The notes beneath the pieces are model-generated. The model had not been told where the DNA came from and ran no database searches. It saw nothing but the letters and a program-made list of their open reading frames with translations. 34,488 nucleotides of DNA from Desulfocapsa sp. (GTDB lineage: Bacteria > Desulfobacterota > Desulfobulbia > Desulfobulbales > Desulfocapsaceae): assembly GCA_029934815.1 (NCBI GenBank), contig JAOZLM010000002.1:1-34488 (forward strand), written 5' to 3'. Below, one piece after another: positions 34,041 to 34,488 of this stretch. Position 1 is the stretch's first letter, and every line of letters starts with the position of its first letter. A program made the position numbers and the translations under genes.

Positions 34041-34488
34041 ATCAAACGGCGAAATCCAGGAAAAGCTGAGTTTTGATGGCAATCAGCATCCCAGTTGGCG
34101 TGCCGTGTTAAATTTAATGACTAATAAAAAACTTTCAAATCAATTGGTTAGCCATTTTGTGTTTCCAATTGGAGCCGGGCGAATATCATTCATCAGTATC
34201 ATATAAAGGAATGAAAGCAGACAATTGATTCTGTCCAGCGGTGGCAACTGTGACCTTGTGGTGAAGTAGAAATTGTCTATCTCATAAAGTGTCCGAAAAT
34301 ACAGAACGATGCGCTGCTTATTGTCTGGTTTCGATATCGTTATTGAGTGTTGTTGACATTTTTGCCAGCTTGGCTGAGGGTTGAGTTGTCAACAACGGAT
34401 AAAATCTTCAGTCAACTGTCAACTACGATTTCTATAGTCCCGTATATTCTGCATCCAAAGAGCAGGGCCTGTCTTGTGGACAGACTCA
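34041..34488. other. Non-coding end region with TGTCAAC-type repeats
   Basis: No gene is convincing here. An inverted repeat GTTGTTGACA (34349-34358) / TGTCAACAAC (34387-34396) is followed by two more GTCAAC copies near 34411-34423. CAATTGG (34141-34147) and CCAATTG (34165-34171) form another inverted pair. These could be operators or relics of the neighbouring region beyond the window. Confidence 0.4.

Noticed and set aside
34041..34205. Open frame of about 60 codons on the plus strand containing SWRAVLNLM and ending FISII
   Set aside because: It has no start codon with a ribosome site except an internal ATG near its middle, no recognised family, and lies in a repeat-rich gap. It could be a gene relic but cannot be supported.

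Overview
The window is a nearly complete type VI secretion system (T6SS) locus. Almost all of it is read from the minus strand, as one tightly packed gene series running from about 33.8 kb down to 4.66 kb. The genes resemble proteobacterial T6SS families. Moderate base composition, ATTCCGGA-type palindromic repeats, and DUF2169/DUF3540/DUF4150 genes beside vgrG suggest a Gram-negative bacterium, perhaps Desulfobacterota (Desulfobulbales-like). That placement is an inference, because no rRNA or other marker gene is present.

Layout in minus-strand transcription order: a zinc-finger protein with a Thr-motif tail; a stand-alone TagH/Fha C-terminal domain; tssJ, tssK, tssL, tssM (membrane complex and baseplate connector); tssA, tssB, tssC, hcp, tssE, tssF, tssG, clpV (sheath, tube, baseplate, recycling ATPase); vgrG; a cargo module of DUF2169-pentapeptide, pentapeptide, DUF3540 and DUF4150/PAAR-like proteins; an FHA-transmembrane-lytic transglycosylase fusion; a possibly TIR-like protein; and an unknown 255-aa protein. 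Most neighbours overlap by 1-4 nt or lie within 10-60 nt.

On the plus strand, a tail-anchored FHA protein and a TssB-TssC-like fused sheath paralog run from 2.0 to 4.66 kb and converge on the main series with no spacer. On the other side of the 1.77-2.00 kb divergent region lies a minus-strand regulatory set: PP2C phosphatase, secreted trypsin-like protease, and the first 33 codons of a Ser/Thr kinase cut by the window edge.

All 13 core components (TssA-TssM) are present. The unusual part is the phospho-signalling layer. Kinase and phosphatase are present, but the usual single FHA scaffold (TagH/Fha) appears to be split. FHA domains sit on two membrane-anchored proteins, one of them fused to a peptidoglycan lytic enzyme. 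The Fha C-terminal domain is a separate small gene, and a neighbouring zinc-finger protein carries three Thr-[IV]-[IL]-[IL] motifs that could be phospho-ligands for the FHA domains. No recognisable toxin or immunity gene is visible. The cargo may be the pentapeptide/DUF proteins or may be encoded elsewhere. Intergenic palindromic repeats (MITE or REP-like) occur in several gaps.
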